A stretch of DNA of 50,577 nucleotides from Rickettsiales bacterium (GCA_947505405.1 CANNHR010000003.1:1-50577); one strand, 5' to 3'; shown: positions 37,533-47,134, numbered from the stretch's first letter. A program made the numbers and translations. The notes: a model not told the origin generated them from the sequence alone.

Positions 37533-38402
37533 CTAACCAAAGCTGATCTGCCGTGCTAAATCTTTCATTAAATAGGTTAAAAAACTCCACAAATTATCCT
37601 GCTCTACAATTTGATTAATTTGATCTATTGATAAAAACCGGCGCATTTCTTGCTTAAATTCCAATTGAATATCCTTGTTTTCTGTTAACTGATGGAGCCT
37701 TTCATTCAATAAATTTAAAAACTGCTCAGTTTTATAATTTCGATCTTGAAGCTTTTTAGGTATTAATTCAAATCTAGGTTTTGTTCCTTTTTGATGAAGC
37801 CATAAAATATCCCATAAATCACGATATTTTATACGATTTGATCTAAGTGCAAACGCAACTATTTTATCCGCATAAATCTCTTCCAAACTCTCGACCTGTA
37901 TAATTAGTCCGCTAGTGCCCATATCGATTCCATACGGATTTAATAGCATCATAGGTTGTTTTTCATACGATGGCAAGGCGCATATGTCTATATTAATCCT
38001 TTGTGCCGGGAAATGATTTTGCAGAGGCCTGGTTTCCATTTTGATTTTCCAAGTATCAACATTTGTATGATCTTTTATGGGCTCGCTTACTTTAACCGGA
38101 AGACCATATTTATCTTTTAAGTTTTCGATTAATATTTCCCCCATTTCGCTTAAAGCACCTCGATTAAAATTACTCCCACCAGTAAAATCAAGATCTTCGC
38201 TTAATCGCACGCCCCCATAGCAGGCCCTAATAGCGGTTCCGCCTATAAATGTAAGATTTTCTAGCAAACCATTATGACTAAGCACTCTTAAAATGTCATG
38301 ATGTAGTAATTCTTTTTCAACAACTACTCTTAATGGAGATAGTTTTGGTTGATTTTTCAGGGCCTGGGTAACTAATGTATCAAATAAATTCATTTGCAGC
38401 AT
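37533..38402 (-). CDS. AbiEii/AbiGii-family nucleotidyltransferase toxin
   Basis: A 289-residue protein with the AbiEii nucleotidyltransferase motif: FIGGTAIRACYGGVRLSEDL followed by DFTGG (about residues 52-77), and a later KIVAFALRSNRIKYRDLWDI segment conserved in the family. In the AbiE system this enzyme is the toxin and modifies tRNA acceptor ends or related targets; phage defence by abortive infection is the known role of the family. It overlaps the antitoxin gene by 23 bases; an ATG at 38393 is an alternative start. Confidence 0.9.
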   Translation of the reverse strand: MLQMNLFDTLVTQALKNQPKLSPLRVVVEKELLHHDILRVLSHNGLLENLTFIGGTAIRACYGGVRLSEDLDFTGGSNFNRGALSEMGEILIENLKDKYGLPVKVSEPIKDHTNVDTWKIKMETRPLQNHFPAQRINIDICALPSYEKQPMMLLNPYGIDMGTSGLIIQVESLEEIYADKIVAFALRSNRIKYRDLWDILWLHQKGTKPRFELIPKKLQDRNYKTEQFLNLLNERLHQLTENKDIQLEFKQEMRRFLSIDQINQIVEQDNLWSFLTYLMKDLARQISFG

Positions 38403-38919
38403 TCCAATCGATTAAATCACAATTTCTGTGCGTAGCCCTCATGTCTCTAATAGCTAAAGTCACACTTGCTCGCCATAACCTACAATTTGCATCATAGCTT
38501 AACTGGTTCATTATAGTTGTTGGTTTTTGACTAGTATGAACGAATTCTATCGTTCCGTAATCACTGCAGGGAATAATGCTACTTCGTCCAGACGACATAA
38601 TCGAAATCGAATTTATAGGAATTTGAGAGATAACACCAGCATCGCTTAACGCCGTCTCTAAGCTGATATAATTTAATTCACTGGCGCGCAAGTAGGCTGC
38701 AATGTGGAATAATATGAGGCCCGAGGGTGGCATAGCACGTTTATAAAGAAACAAGCCACGGCATAGTCTGGTTAAGTGCCCCGCATTTACAGCTCTGCTA
38801 ATTAAAGCTTTGAAAGCGTTATCAGACAAATTAGGATACAGGGCCCTTAGACCACGAAATGGAAACAAATAATGTTCATTATTTGCATTTTGATCAAGCC
38901 AGTTAGTTAGATGTTTCAT
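38380..38919 (-). CDS. AbiEi-family antitoxin / transcriptional repressor
   Basis: A 179-residue protein with an N-terminal winged-helix domain (YPNLSDNAFKALISRAVNAG, HLTRLCRGLFLY) and the C-terminal AbiEi antitoxin domain (LNYISLETALSDAGVISQIP, FVHT). Start set at ATG 38919; a TTG three codons upstream is possible but would lie in the operator. It should block the toxin and repress the operon through the perfect palindrome at 38928-38968. Confidence 0.88.
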   Translation of the reverse strand: MKHLTNWLDQNANNEHYLFPFRGLRALYPNLSDNAFKALISRAVNAGHLTRLCRGLFLYKRAMPPSGLILFHIAAYLRASELNYISLETALSDAGVISQIPINSISIMSSGRSSIIPCSDYGTIEFVHTSQKPTTIMNQLSYDANCRLWRASVTLAIRDMRATHRNCDLIDWNAANEFI

Positions 38920-38927
38920 AAATGACA

Positions 38928-38968
38928 ACTCTACAGTAGGTTATGTTAATTGTAACCTACTGTAGAGT
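38928..38968. promoter_or_regulatory. Perfect palindromic operator of the AbiE pair
   Basis: ACTCTACAGTAGGTTA (38928-38943) is followed by a 9-base spacer and TAACCTACTGTAGAGT (38953-38968). The 16-base arms match perfectly. It begins 8 bases before the antitoxin start codon. AbiEi proteins are known to repress their operons by binding paired inverted repeats at this place. Confidence 0.8.
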
Positions 38969-39001
38969 CTTGTGCAAGATTAAATTTAAGAAATCAACGA
39001 A

Positions 39002-39457
39002 TTATTTTTCAATTTTATACTTATGATCTTTCCAGCTTTGAAAACCGCCCTTCATCTCTTTTGCAGGATAGCCCAAAGAGGCAAATTTCTTAGCAGCCTT
39101 TTGCCCTAAATTACATAATAACTCGTAGCAATAAACATAATTATAGCCATCTTTCCTTAAACCAGGAAATTCAGTTTGATTACCTTCAAATCTATCCCAC
39201 TTATCAAATGGTAAATTAATAGCTCCTGGAATATGACCAGCTTTAAAATCAGCTTCTCTTCTTACGTCGACTATTGTTATATCCTTCGATCCAAGTGCTG
39301 CTTTAGCGCCACCAGGGTTTGTTGTAAAATTCATCTCGTCTTCAAAGTACTTTACAGCAGCCGCGATATCTTGAATTTTATTGTGATTCTTATTACCAGT
39401 CATTTGACAACAGCCAGATAACCATATTGCAACTAAAAATAAAATATAATTTTTCAT
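39002..39457 (-). CDS. Rhodanese-domain lipoprotein
   Basis: A 151-residue exported protein. The signal peptide ends in a lipobox (LSGC, lipid on Cys16), so it is anchored in a membrane on the periplasmic side. The single rhodanese domain shows VDVRREADFKAGHIPGAINL and an active-site loop with a candidate cysteine in YCYELLCNLGQKAA, plus GGFQSWKDH at the end. Possible roles are sulfur transfer or thiol chemistry; the substrate is unknown. A palindrome overlaps its likely promoter. Confidence 0.88.
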   Translation of the reverse strand: MKNYILFLVAIWLSGCCQMTGNKNHNKIQDIAAAVKYFEDEMNFTTNPGGAKAALGSKDITIVDVRREADFKAGHIPGAINLPFDKWDRFEGNQTEFPGLRKDGYNYVYCYELLCNLGQKAAKKFASLGYPAKEMKGGFQSWKDHKYKIEK

Positions 39458-39486
39458 AAATTAAACCTCTAAGTTAATAGAAGTAA

Positions 39487-39535
39487 TTATTACGCGGTGA
39501 GTTAGATTATGTCAATATGAAAATGATTTTCATAT
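39487..39535 (-). promoter_or_regulatory. Promoter and palindromic operator of the rhodanese gene
   Basis: TTGACA (39515-39510, minus strand) and a -10-like AATAAT or TAATAA (about 39491-39487) are 17-18 bases apart. A 21-base perfect palindrome, ATATGAAAAT-g-ATTTTCATAT (39515-39535), abuts the -35. Its centre, TGAAAATGATTTTCA, matches a 7-1-7 Fur box (TGATAATnATTATCA) with two mismatches; an ArsR-type site is an alternative. Confidence 0.55.
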
Positions 39536-39561
39536 AATACAATTATAAGAAAAAAGAAGAA

Positions 39562-39638
<77 letters not shown>

Positions 39639-39741
39639 ATTCTTGCGCGGGAATTTTATTGTATTAGAACAAATTAGTCAAGGATAAATACACTGCGTGT
39701 ACGCGGCAGTGCTAAACAAAAATTTTGGCATAAGTCACCAC

Positions 39742-39770
39742 TTGACAAAGTGATGTAAAAGTGTTACGCT
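39742..39770 (+). promoter_or_regulatory. Candidate promoter of the RHH/RelE pair
   Basis: A consensus TTGACA (39742-39747) is followed after 17 bases by TACGCT (39765-39770), a weak -10. The transcript would begin about 150 bases before the antitoxin start, making a long leader. Confidence 0.45.
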
Positions 39771-39798
39771 GTCATATATAGTAAATTAACTTGAGGTA

Positions 39799-39925
39799 GG
39801 GATAGTTAATTTTCAAAGAGAGCTTACAGGGCTTACAAGTGTAAGCAAGCACAGCCCAGACTCGCTAAATTGGTTAGCCCTGCTTCAAGTGAAAGAAACT
39901 ATAGAAGAAACAGGAGGTACACATC
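39799..39925 (+). promoter_or_regulatory. Structured RNA leader of the RHH/RelE pair
   Basis: An outer stem pairs ATAGTT (39802-39807) with AACTAT (39897-39902) and TTTCA (39811-39815) with TGAAA (39890-39894). Inside, CAGGGCT (39827-39833) can pair with AGCCCTG (39876-39882), or GCTTAC (39831-39836) with GTAAGC (39841-39846); the two share bases 39831-39833 and exclude each other. An ideal ribosome binding site (AGGAGG) follows. No known RNA family was recognised. Confidence 0.5.
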
Positions 39926-40147
39926 ATGGCAACGAAAAACCCAAGAATCAATGTCACTTTTGAAGAAGCGACCGCGGGTCTGCTCTCTAGCTTAGCTCAC
40001 CTGGAGCATAAGTCTGTGGCAAGTCTTGTTAGAGAACTAGCTCTTGAAGCACTCGAAATGCGCGAGGATTTCTATTTATCTAGAGTGGCGGAGCAGCTTG
40101 ATAAAGAAGGGGCTAAAACCTATAGTCACGATGACGCATGGAAATAA
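39926..40147 (+). CDS. Ribbon-helix-helix-type antitoxin
   Basis: A 73-residue protein. The N-terminal NPRINVTFEEATAGLLSSLA and the following VASLVRELALEALEMRE have the strand-helix-helix pattern of RHH/CopG-like DNA-binding antitoxins. The C-terminal tail (QLDKEGAKTYSHDDAWK) is typical of RelB-like toxin-binding tails. It overlaps the next gene by 10 bases and has a strong AGGAGG ribosome binding site. Confidence 0.85.
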   Translation: MATKNPRINVTFEEATAGLLSSLAHLEHKSVASLVRELALEALEMREDFYLSRVAEQLDKEGAKTYSHDDAWK

Positions 40148-40413
40148 AATACCATGTACTATATCTGGAAGAAGTGATACGCAAACATATTCCTGGTCTC
40201 TCTTCGAGCACTAGAACACTTGTTAAACGGGCTATTGAAGAACGTTTAGTGATAGACCCTATTGGCTTTGGAAAACCATTGCGCTACAGCCTTAAAGGGC
40301 ATAGACGTCTCAGAGTCAGTGATTATCGCATCGTCTATCGGATTGAACCAGAAATAAAAACCGTGATTATCGTTGCTATTAAGCACCGGAAAGATGTTTA
40401 TGAAGATACTTAA
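40138..40413 (+). CDS. RelE/ParE-family toxin
   Basis: A 91-residue protein with the RelE-type fold: helices rich in charge, then GKPLRYSLKGHRRLRVSDYR, IVYRIEPEIKTVIIVAIKHR and KDVYED, the standard basic C-terminal strand set. RelE toxins cleave mRNA in the ribosome; ParE relatives poison gyrase. The arginine-rich centre and HRKDVYE ending favour RelE. Forms an operon with the preceding antitoxin. Confidence 0.9.
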   Translation: MEIKYHVLYLEEVIRKHIPGLSSSTRTLVKRAIEERLVIDPIGFGKPLRYSLKGHRRLRVSDYRIVYRIEPEIKTVIIVAIKHRKDVYEDT

Positions 40414-40439
40414 TACCGAGCGAGGATTTAGCAAGAGGT

Positions 40440-41138
40440 CTAATTGTCTAAACACCTAACCCATGCTTCCCAATCCCTTTCTCCTAGATTCTTTTCAAAC
40501 GAAAGTATGTCTATGCGCGCTTGTTTACAAATACCATGACTTGGAATAATTAGCTCAGAATGACAAGAAAGCGCGGCAATTTGCGTCTTGCATGCGAGTT
40601 CTAGATGATAGCAGTAAAATAATGCTTCTTGAATTGTTCCGCCGCATGTAATAAATCCATGATTACGCAGAAACATTACTTTTTTATCAGCAAGATCCAT
40701 GACCATTGGATCTCCATGCTCTGAATCATCAAGCGCAAGCGCATTATAATCATGGTAACTCACATTTTCATAAAAATGTAGAGCCCATTGGCTGATCGGT
40801 AGCAATCCACTTTTCATAGCAGATACTGCAACAGTTGCTACGGTATGCAGGTGAAAAATAGAATTTAGCATTGGACGATTGCGATAAATACTTCCATGAA
40901 TCACATATCCTGTTTTATTATACTGCTTTTCTTTCCCTTCAATGATTTCACCATTCAAAGAAACTTTTAATAAACATGAAGGGGTGACTTCGTCAAAACG
41001 ATAACCAAACGGATATATGTAATAGTAATCAGCATCTTTTGGTCTAGCGGATAAATGAGTGTATGTATGATCATCCATACCAAGCTGTGCGATTATTCTA
41101 TAAGCATAGGCAAGATCTTCTTTAATTTTAATATCCAT
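40440..41138 (-). CDS. Class II aldolase/adducin-family protein
   Basis: A 232-residue protein with the zinc-binding histidines of class II aldolases: [13 protein letters not shown] and the later [20 protein letters not shown]. Family members include fuculose-phosphate aldolase and ribulose-phosphate 4-epimerase, but the divergent subgroup typical of alphaproteobacteria has unknown substrates. The start at 41138 has GAGGG upstream; a TTG at 41150 is possible. It begins 13 bases after comM ends and is likely co-transcribed. Confidence 0.88.
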   Translation of the reverse strand: MDIKIKEDLAYAYRIIAQLGMDDHTYTHLSARPKDADYYYIYPFGYRFDEVTPSCLLKVSLNGEIIEGKEKQYNKTGYVIHGSIYRNRPMLNSIFHLHTVATVAVSAMKSGLLPISQWALHFYENVSYHDYNALALDDSEHGDPMVMDLADKKVMFLRNHGFITCGGTIQEALFYCYHLELACKTQIAALSCHSELIIPSHGICKQARIDILSFEKNLGERDWEAWVRCLDN

Positions 41139-41151
41139 AAAATCCCTCAAA

Positions 41152-42690
41152 TTACGCCGCCTCTAACCGATAATAGTCCATTTGCCTATAACTTAAAGCT
41201 TCTGCTATATGATCTTTTCTCACATGGTTTGAAGCAGATAAGTCTGCAATAGTTCTGGCAACTCTTAGTACGCGATTATACGCACGCATAGATAGTCTAA
41301 ATTTTTTAGCAGCTTCATTAAGAATATCTCTGCCTTCATCACCAGGGATTGCATAATCGATAAGTAGTTGGCCATCAAGGCCATTATTCAGCCTTATATT
41401 ATACCCTTCATAACGTTGAGCTTGAATTTCATGTGCGCGTTTCACTCTTTTTGCAACACATTGGCTAGACTCTTCCTCTGATGCAGATAGTATCTGTTCA
41501 TATGCAAAGCTCTCTTCTGAGCTGCCAACTTCTATATGCAGATCAAACCGATCTAAAATTGGTCCAGATATTTTCGATTGGTAACTAGTTGCGCAGGACG
41601 GTGCCCTACTGCACGCCTTAAATGGGTCATTCAAATAGCCGCATTTGCACGGATTCATAGCCGCTATTAATTGAAAATTTGCTGGATATTTAATGTGCGC
41701 CCCAGAACGAGAAATCAGCACTTCTTTTGCCTCTAAAGGCTGGCGAAGAGACTCAATCACTCCTGTATTGAATTCCGGTAATTCATCTAAAAACAACACG
41801 CCATTATGTGCTAAAGAAATTTCTCCTGGCTTCACTCTTCTGCCAGCTCCGCCTCCAACCATAGCAGCTACAGTGCATGAGTGATGTGGAGCTCTAAATG
41901 GGCGTTCTTTGGTCAAGCAACCATTTTCTAAATTACCTGCGATACTAGCAATGGTGCTGCATTCAAGAATCTCTGTAGGCGAAAGCTCGGGCATTATACC
42001 GGGTAACCTGGCAGCTAGCATTGATTTTCCAGCACCAGGAGGGCCAAACATCAATAGGTTATGACCACCAGCTGCAACAATTTCTAGCGCTCGTTTAGCA
42101 ACTCTCTGACCTCGTATATCCTTTAAATCTGGGTAGCATACATCGGAGTTAAACAAGCCAGCTACAGGTTGGTTCAGGCTTTGTGTGCCCTTGAAGTGAT
42201 TCACCAATTCAAGCAAATTACTTGGAGCAAGTATATTATCATTACCTGACCATGCAGCTTCAGCGCCATTGTCTTTCGAGCAGATCAGGCCCTTGCCACG
42301 CGCGGTTGCGCCCATAGCAACAGGCAACACTCCACTAACTGGTAATATAGCTCCATCAAGCGCCAATTCTCCCAGAATGAGGTAATTACTTATTTCATCG
42401 GAAGGTAATGCTCCCATACTAGCCAGAATCCCAGCACTAATGGCCAAGTCAAAATGACTACCCTCTTTTACAAGATCTGCAGGAGCTAGGTTGATCAGTA
42501 TTTTTTTTGCCGGTAAGCTCAATCCAATTGACGATAAAGCTGCTCTGACTCTCTCTTTCGACTCGGCGATAGTTTTGTCAGCAAGACCAACGATAATAAA
42601 CTTAGGTATCCCAGGTTCAATCTGAACCTGGACATCCACATCAATAATATCAATGCCATTAAAAGCTAAGCTTGTTACTTTGGTGATCAT
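41152..42690 (-). CDS. comM: ComM / YifB-type AAA+ ATPase (Mg-chelatase-like)
   Basis: A 512-residue protein. The N-terminal Lon-protease-like domain ([40 protein letters not shown]) is followed by the ATPase domain with Walker [21 protein letters not shown] and Walker [12 protein letters not shown], and a C-terminal helical domain ([16 protein letters not shown]). ComM is a hexameric helicase that helps branch migration during natural transformation. Full length. Confidence 0.95.
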   Translation of the reverse strand: MITKVTSLAFNGIDIIDVDVQVQIEPGIPKFIIVGLADKTIAESKERVRAALSSIGLSLPAKKILINLAPADLVKEGSHFDLAISAGILASMGALPSDEISNYLILGELALDGAILPVSGVLPVAMGATARGKGLICSKDNGAEAAWSGNDNILAPSNLLELVNHFKGTQSLNQPVAGLFNSDVCYPDLKDIRGQRVAKRALEIVAAGGHNLLMFGPPGAGKSMLAARLPGIMPELSPTEILECSTIASIAGNLENGCLTKERPFRAPHHSCTVAAMVGGGAGRRVKPGEISLAHNGVLFLDELPEFNTGVIESLRQPLEAKEVLISRSGAHIKYPANFQLIAAMNPCKCGYLNDPFKACSRAPSCATSYQSKISGPILDRFDLHIEVGSSEESFAYEQILSASEEESSQCVAKRVKRAHEIQAQRYEGYNIRLNNGLDGQLLIDYAIPGDEGRDILNEAAKKFRLSMRAYNRVLRVARTIADLSASNHVRKDHIAEALSYRQMDYYRLEAA

Positions 42691-42699
42691 TTATAGTTT

Positions 42700-42780
42700 C
42701 TCAAGTACCGCCCATGGCGAGTGACCTTTGGGAGCGTTAAAAACGTCATCCTGAACTTGTTTCAGGATTGACTCTTTGCC
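42700..42780. repeat. Short palindromic repeat between comM and hslU
   Basis: GCCCATGGCGAGTGACCTTT, GGGAGCGTTAAAAACGTCAT and CCTGAACTTGTTTCAGG resemble blocks inside the mobile element at 10100-10150 (GCCATGGCGGTGACC, GGGAGCGTGGCC, GTCATCCTGGG). The final pair forms a small hairpin that could act as an RNA signal between the two genes. Confidence 0.45.
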
Positions 42781-42789
42781 AGCGTGAAT

Positions 42790-44115
42790 TTATAATATAA
42801 ATTTTGCTAAATCTATATTTTTCATAAAACCAGAGAGCTGTTTATCGACAAACTTTCTATCAATCTTTACCTTCTTATTGCTCGTATCACCAGCTTCAAA
42901 ACTCACTTCTTCAAGCAAATTTTCAAGAATAGTGTGTAGCCTTCTTGCACCAATGTTTTCTATTTCTACATTGAAATTCGCAGCATAGGTAGCTATTGAT
43001 TCAATTGCATCCTCAGTAAACTCAAGAGCTACTCCTTCTGTGCCAATCAATGCTGTATATTGCTTGATTAAACTTGATTCAGGCTCAGTCAAAATTTTTA
43101 CTAGATCATCTTTGGTTAAAGCCGTCATTTCTACTCGAATTGGCAGACGTCCTTGCAATTCTGGCAGCAAGTCTGAAGGCTTGGATAAATGAAAGGCTCC
43201 TGAGGCTATAAACAACACATGATCAGTTTTAATTGTGCCATATTTTGTTACAACACTTGTACCTTCAATCAGTGGAAGTAAGTCTCTCTGTACTCCTTCT
43301 CTGCTCACTTCTGGCCCCTTCCCTTCTGATCTAGAGGTAATTTTATCTATCTCATCCAAAAACACTATACCATCATTTTCAACTGAGTTTACTGCCACAG
43401 CGATGGTCTTCTCCTCATCAATCATTTTGTCTGATTCTTCTGATGTAATGATACTTAGAGACTCAGCAACTGTCAGCTTTTTTTGCTTCATTTTATCGCC
43501 GCCAAAGGCCTTACCTAACATATCACTTATATTTAAAACTCCCATAGCAGCACCTGGCATTCCTGGGATTTCAAAACTACCACCTCCAACTGGAATGTCC
43601 TTAACACCAATTTCAATTTCAGTCGCATCAAGCTCGCCATTTAAAATCTTTACCCTGAACTTATCCCGTGTCTCAGAAGAAGCTGATTTGCCTACGACCG
43701 AATCTAGAATGCGCTCTACCGCTCTGAGTTTAGCTTTTTCTTCAACTTCTTTCTTAGCTTTTTCTTTTTGATATGAAACTGCTATTTCCACTAGATCACG
43801 AATTATCGATTCTACATCACGCCCGACATAACCTACTTCAGTAAATTTTGTCGCCTCAACTTTGATAAATGGTGATTCCGCTAGTTTTGCCAGTCTTCTT
43901 GCTATTTCAGTTTTACCAACACCAGTGGAACCTATCATCAAAATATTTTTTGGTACAATCTCACTTCTCATTGGCTCTGGCACTTGAACGCGGCGATATC
44001 GATTACGCAGCGCAACAGCTACAGCTTTTTTTGCTGATGTTTGGCCTACAATAAACCTATCAAGCTCTGCAACTATTTCAGCTGGAGTTAAACCCATTTT
44101 ATTTTTTGAACTCAT
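42790..44115 (-). CDS. hslU: ATP-dependent protease ATPase subunit HslU
   Basis: A 441-residue AAA+ unfoldase. It has the N-terminal [20 protein letters not shown], Walker [18 protein letters not shown] (the usual Pro after Gly is Ser here), the I domain, Walker [12 protein letters not shown], and the C-terminal [18 protein letters not shown] and DLAKFIL that engage HslV. Its start overlaps the hslV stop by 4 bases (ATGA). Confidence 0.97.
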   Translation of the reverse strand: MSSKNKMGLTPAEIVAELDRFIVGQTSAKKAVAVALRNRYRRVQVPEPMRSEIVPKNILMIGSTGVGKTEIARRLAKLAESPFIKVEATKFTEVGYVGRDVESIIRDLVEIAVSYQKEKAKKEVEEKAKLRAVERILDSVVGKSASSETRDKFRVKILNGELDATEIEIGVKDIPVGGGSFEIPGMPGAAMGVLNISDMLGKAFGGDKMKQKKLTVAESLSIITSEESDKMIDEEKTIAVAVNSVENDGIVFLDEIDKITSRSEGKGPEVSREGVQRDLLPLIEGTSVVTKYGTIKTDHVLFIASGAFHLSKPSDLLPELQGRLPIRVEMTALTKDDLVKILTEPESSLIKQYTALIGTEGVALEFTEDAIESIATYAANFNVEIENIGARRLHTILENLLEEVSFEAGDTSNKKVKIDRKFVDKQLSGFMKNIDLAKFIL

Positions 44116-44672
44116 TTAACCTTCTCAATAATAATATTATGGTTTGAAAACACACAAATATCTGCTGCAATATTCATAGATTTCAGCGCTATTTCCTCAG
44201 CATTCATCTTAGTCTCAATAGACATTAGTGCTTTAGCCGCTGAGAGGGCAAAGAACCCACCTGAACCAATAGCAGCTATATTATCTTCTGGCTCTATTAC
44301 ATCACCATTTCCTGTAACAATTAATATATTATCTTTATCCGCCACAATTAACATAGCTTCAAGCCGACGTAAGTATTTGTCTGTACGCCAATCTTTAGCA
44401 AGCTCGACCGCACTTCGCAGCAACTGATTTGAATATTTATCAAGCTTAGCTTCTAATCTTTCAAATAAAGTAAAAGCATCGGCTGTTGATCCAGCAAAGC
44501 CAGCAACAATTTTATTACCAGATAGGGTTCTTAGCTTCCTTGCAGTGGCTTTAACTATATTATTTCCAAGAGAAACTTGGCCATCGGCAGCAATCACAAT
44601 ATCTTTGCCTTTTTTTAGACAAAGTATGGTGGTGCCGTGATGACTGGGGCTACGCGTTGAATTATCAGACAT
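44112..44672 (-). CDS. hslV: ATP-dependent protease subunit HslV
   Basis: A 186-residue threonine peptidase. The catalytic Thr is Thr14 in [12 protein letters not shown], exposed after removal of a 13-residue propeptide; later motifs are [29 protein letters not shown] and [15 protein letters not shown]. It forms the HslVU protease with the next gene. Confidence 0.97.
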   Translation of the reverse strand: MSDNSTRSPSHHGTTILCLKKGKDIVIAADGQVSLGNNIVKATARKLRTLSGNKIVAGFAGSTADAFTLFERLEAKLDKYSNQLLRSAVELAKDWRTDKYLRRLEAMLIVADKDNILIVTGNGDVIEPEDNIAAIGSGGFFALSAAKALMSIETKMNAEEIALKSMNIAADICVFSNHNIIIEKVK

Positions 44673-44805
44673 AATTATATTTCTTATTTAGTTTTTATAA
44701 ATGAGCTTGTATAAATAGCATAAGTGATAGATAATTACCCTCATTCTAAATTGCAAGCAATCTTGAAAGATAATATTAAGAAGAGTCAATCGAAACAAGG
44801 ATATA

Positions 44806-45162
44806 ATGTACAATAAGAATAATATTTTTGCCAAAATCATTAGCGGAGAAATTCCAGCTGAAAAACTTTATGAAGACGAGATACTAGTTGCAATCAAAGA
44901 TGTTAACCCTGCTGCACCAATACATATACTTGTAATGCCTAAAGGAGAATATATCGATTTTGCTGATTTTGTTGAAAAAGCCTCTTCTGCTGAAATCACT
45001 CATTACTTCAAAACTATTGCAACCATTGCTAAAGATAATGGTGCTACTGAGTATCGCACTGTGAGTAACAAAGGTTTATCTTCGGGGCAATCCGTATTTC
45101 ATTTCCATACCCACATTTTAAGTGGATCAAAAAATATTAATCTAGTAGATAAAAACCTATGA
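44806..45162 (+). CDS. HIT-family nucleotide phosphoramidase (HinT-like)
   Basis: A 118-residue protein with the HIT triad HFHTHIL near the C-terminus and the N-terminal [19 protein letters not shown] typical of HinT. These enzymes hydrolyse adenosine phosphoramidates and acyl-adenylates. The start has AAGGA upstream. Its last 4 bases overlap the asd start. Confidence 0.93.
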   Translation: MYNKNNIFAKIISGEIPAEKLYEDEILVAIKDVNPAAPIHILVMPKGEYIDFADFVEKASSAEITHYFKTIATIAKDNGATEYRTVSNKGLSSGQSVFHFHTHILSGSKNINLVDKNL

Positions 45163-46166
45163 AAAAGAAATATGTAATTGCTGTGGTCGGTGCAACAGGA
45201 AATGTTGGCCGAGAGGTTTTAAACTATTTATCTAGCAGGAATTTTCCTGTTAAACAAGTAATTACCCTAGCTTCAGAGAGATCAGTAGCTCGCCTTGTTA
45301 GTTTTGGTGACGAAACACTAAAAGTAGAGCAGATGAAAGGGTTTGATTTTTCTGGCGTAGATATCGCTTTTTTTTGTGCTGGCTCAGAAGTATCAAGAAA
45401 ATATGCTAAAGAAGCTGTAAGCAAAGGGTGTATTGTAATTGATAAGTCGTCATTATTCAGACTTGATGATGATGTACCATTGATTGTTCCAGAAGCAAAC
45501 TTGCAAGTTCTCAAAAACTTCAAAGCTGGTATCATTGCGAATCCAAATTGTTGTACTATACCATTATCTGTTGTACTAAAGCCCCTTGACAATGCAGTTA
45601 AAATTAAAAGAGTTGTCATCTCAACTTATCAATCAGTATCTGGAGCTGGCAAGTTGGCTATGGATGAATTATACAAACAAACAAAAGCTAAGTTTGTCTT
45701 TGAAAGCCTTGATCCTCGTGTTTTTCCAAAGCAAATAGCTTTTAACTTATTTCCACATATTGGAGAATTCAGAGAAGATGGTTCCACCGATGAAGAATAT
45801 AAAATTCAAGAAGAGCTTAAAAAAATAATGGGAAATCACCTCAGTCCTACTGTAACTTGTGTTCGAGTGCCAGTTTTTGTTTCTCACTCAATGTCAGTTA
45901 ATGTAGAATTCGAAGATAAGATGGATGCAAATGAAGCTGAAGAATTATTGTACGAAGCTGATGGAGTTGTCGTTCATAGCCTTGAAAACGAAATGAAATA
46001 TGCAACTCCAATAGATGCGGTTGAAAGTGACGATGTATTTGTTTCAAGAATACGAAATGACTACTCGAAAGCAAATTGTATAAATATGTGGATTTGTGCA
46101 GATAATTTAAGAAAAGGCGCTGCACTTAACGCAGTCCAAATAGCTGAAGAGCTTATAAAAAATTGA
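45159..46166 (+). CDS. asd: Aspartate-semialdehyde dehydrogenase
   Basis: A 335-residue enzyme of the lysine/diaminopimelate pathway. The NADP-binding start is [16 protein letters not shown], the catalytic Cys is in [13 protein letters not shown], and [17 protein letters not shown] is the usual follow-on. Full length. With nagZ it suggests that diaminopimelate and cell-wall metabolism persist. Confidence 0.97.
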   Translation: MKKKYVIAVVGATGNVGREVLNYLSSRNFPVKQVITLASERSVARLVSFGDETLKVEQMKGFDFSGVDIAFFCAGSEVSRKYAKEAVSKGCIVIDKSSLFRLDDDVPLIVPEANLQVLKNFKAGIIANPNCCTIPLSVVLKPLDNAVKIKRVVISTYQSVSGAGKLAMDELYKQTKAKFVFESLDPRVFPKQIAFNLFPHIGEFREDGSTDEEYKIQEELKKIMGNHLSPTVTCVRVPVFVSHSMSVNVEFEDKMDANEAEELLYEADGVVVHSLENEMKYATPIDAVESDDVFVSRIRNDYSKANCINMWICADNLRKGAALNAVQIAEELIKN

Positions 46167-46184
46167 TGTTGATTAAAAATTAGT

Positions 46185-47078
46185 ATGGAACTATCTGAAG
46201 ATGTCATTGAATTAGTACGTAAGCACAAAGCTAAGTTTGCTTCCTTCAAGTATCTGGGAGATGATGGTTTTTTAAAGCAGATTGATGTTTCAGCAAGCTC
46301 CTTAGAGAACAATTTTTTCTTTGCGTCAAACAATATTAGCTTATATCCAATTAAGTCAAAGGCTTTTGTTGACCCCTTTAGAAGTGCATTAACCACAACT
46401 TTTTACTGCGAAAATCACAACAGTAAAATGAACGCACGCAATATAGCCAAAAAAATTTATACCTCAGCTAATCATCCTTTATTTAATGAATATTTTGCTC
46501 AAATTAGCTTTTGGGTTATAAGCGAGAATTCTCGAAATAATAATTTGGCTTACATAGCAGACCCAATTGATCAGCACGCAAATTTAAGAGCAGATATAAT
46601 TTCTACTTTAGAAACTGTCGGAATCGAGTCAACTGCTCACTATCATGGCAAAGCAAATAATGAATCTGTGATTGGCATTAAGGGCAAAACCGTGATCGAT
46701 CTTGCAGATAATATTGTTATTGCTAAGTTTATAATAGCTAACGTCTCAGCTAGCTACGGTATGTGCGTTAGCTTTATCTTCAATGAAAATATTAATTTGA
46801 ACCTGCTTTTAAAAAGTAAAAAAACTGAAATTGATGCAGTTTATGCTTCTTTAATGGCGAGATCAAAACAAGCTTCAGCTTTCTCAACTCAAACTAATGA
46901 GTATTTTTTTGAATTAAAAGAAATACATCATTATAAAGTTGATAACGAAGTAGCACTGCATATTGAACTAGTAACTTTAGAACAGTTTATTCCATATTTA
47001 TGTTTAGTTGAATTACTTTCATATGAAATTAATTCGAAATTGGTGGAAAAAGAGTTGTCATTATTCTTCAAAAAATAA
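46185..47078 (+). CDS. Truncated glutamine-synthetase-like protein, catalytic residues lost
   Basis: A 297-residue intact frame; bacterial GlnA is about 470. It follows the GlnA pattern in order: beta-grasp start (KFASFKYLGDDGFLKQIDVS), VDPFRSALTTTFYCE (GlnA VIDPF-TL--RCDI), NARNIAKKIY (DPRSIAKRA), IADPIDQHANLRADI (VPPVDSAQDIRSEM), TLETVGIESTAHYHGKANNE ([20 protein letters not shown]), IVIAKFIIANVSASYGMCVS (IYKYVVHNVAHRFGKTAT) and a C-terminal PYLCLVELLSYEI. The GPEPEF glutamates (here YFAQISF) and the HHHE motif (here HYHG) are changed, and the region with the later metal/ATP ligands is deleted. Probably not a synthetase; function unknown. It lies 18 bases after asd. Confidence 0.75.
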   Translation: MELSEDVIELVRKHKAKFASFKYLGDDGFLKQIDVSASSLENNFFFASNNISLYPIKSKAFVDPFRSALTTTFYCENHNSKMNARNIAKKIYTSANHPLFNEYFAQISFWVISENSRNNNLAYIADPIDQHANLRADIISTLETVGIESTAHYHGKANNESVIGIKGKTVIDLADNIVIAKFIIANVSASYGMCVSFIFNENINLNLLLKSKKTEIDAVYASLMARSKQASAFSTQTNEYFFELKEIHHYKVDNEVALHIELVTLEQFIPYLCLVELLSYEINSKLVEKELSLFFKK

Positions 47079-47105
47079 ATAATTGATTAATTTTTGTTTA
47101 TTTTC

Positions 47106-47134
47106 TTGCGATTCTAAGTAAGTTAGTATATAGA
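47106..47134 (+). promoter_or_regulatory. Candidate promoter of the type I secretion operon
   Basis: TTGCGA (47106-47111) and TATAGA (47129-47134) are 17 bases apart, four and five of six to consensus. The ABC transporter start is 47 bases further. Confidence 0.45.

Noticed and set aside
43235-43771. Open frame of 178 codons antisense to hslU
   Set aside because: hslU is full length and conserved over this stretch; the antisense product is serine/proline-rich low complexity with no ribosome binding site.
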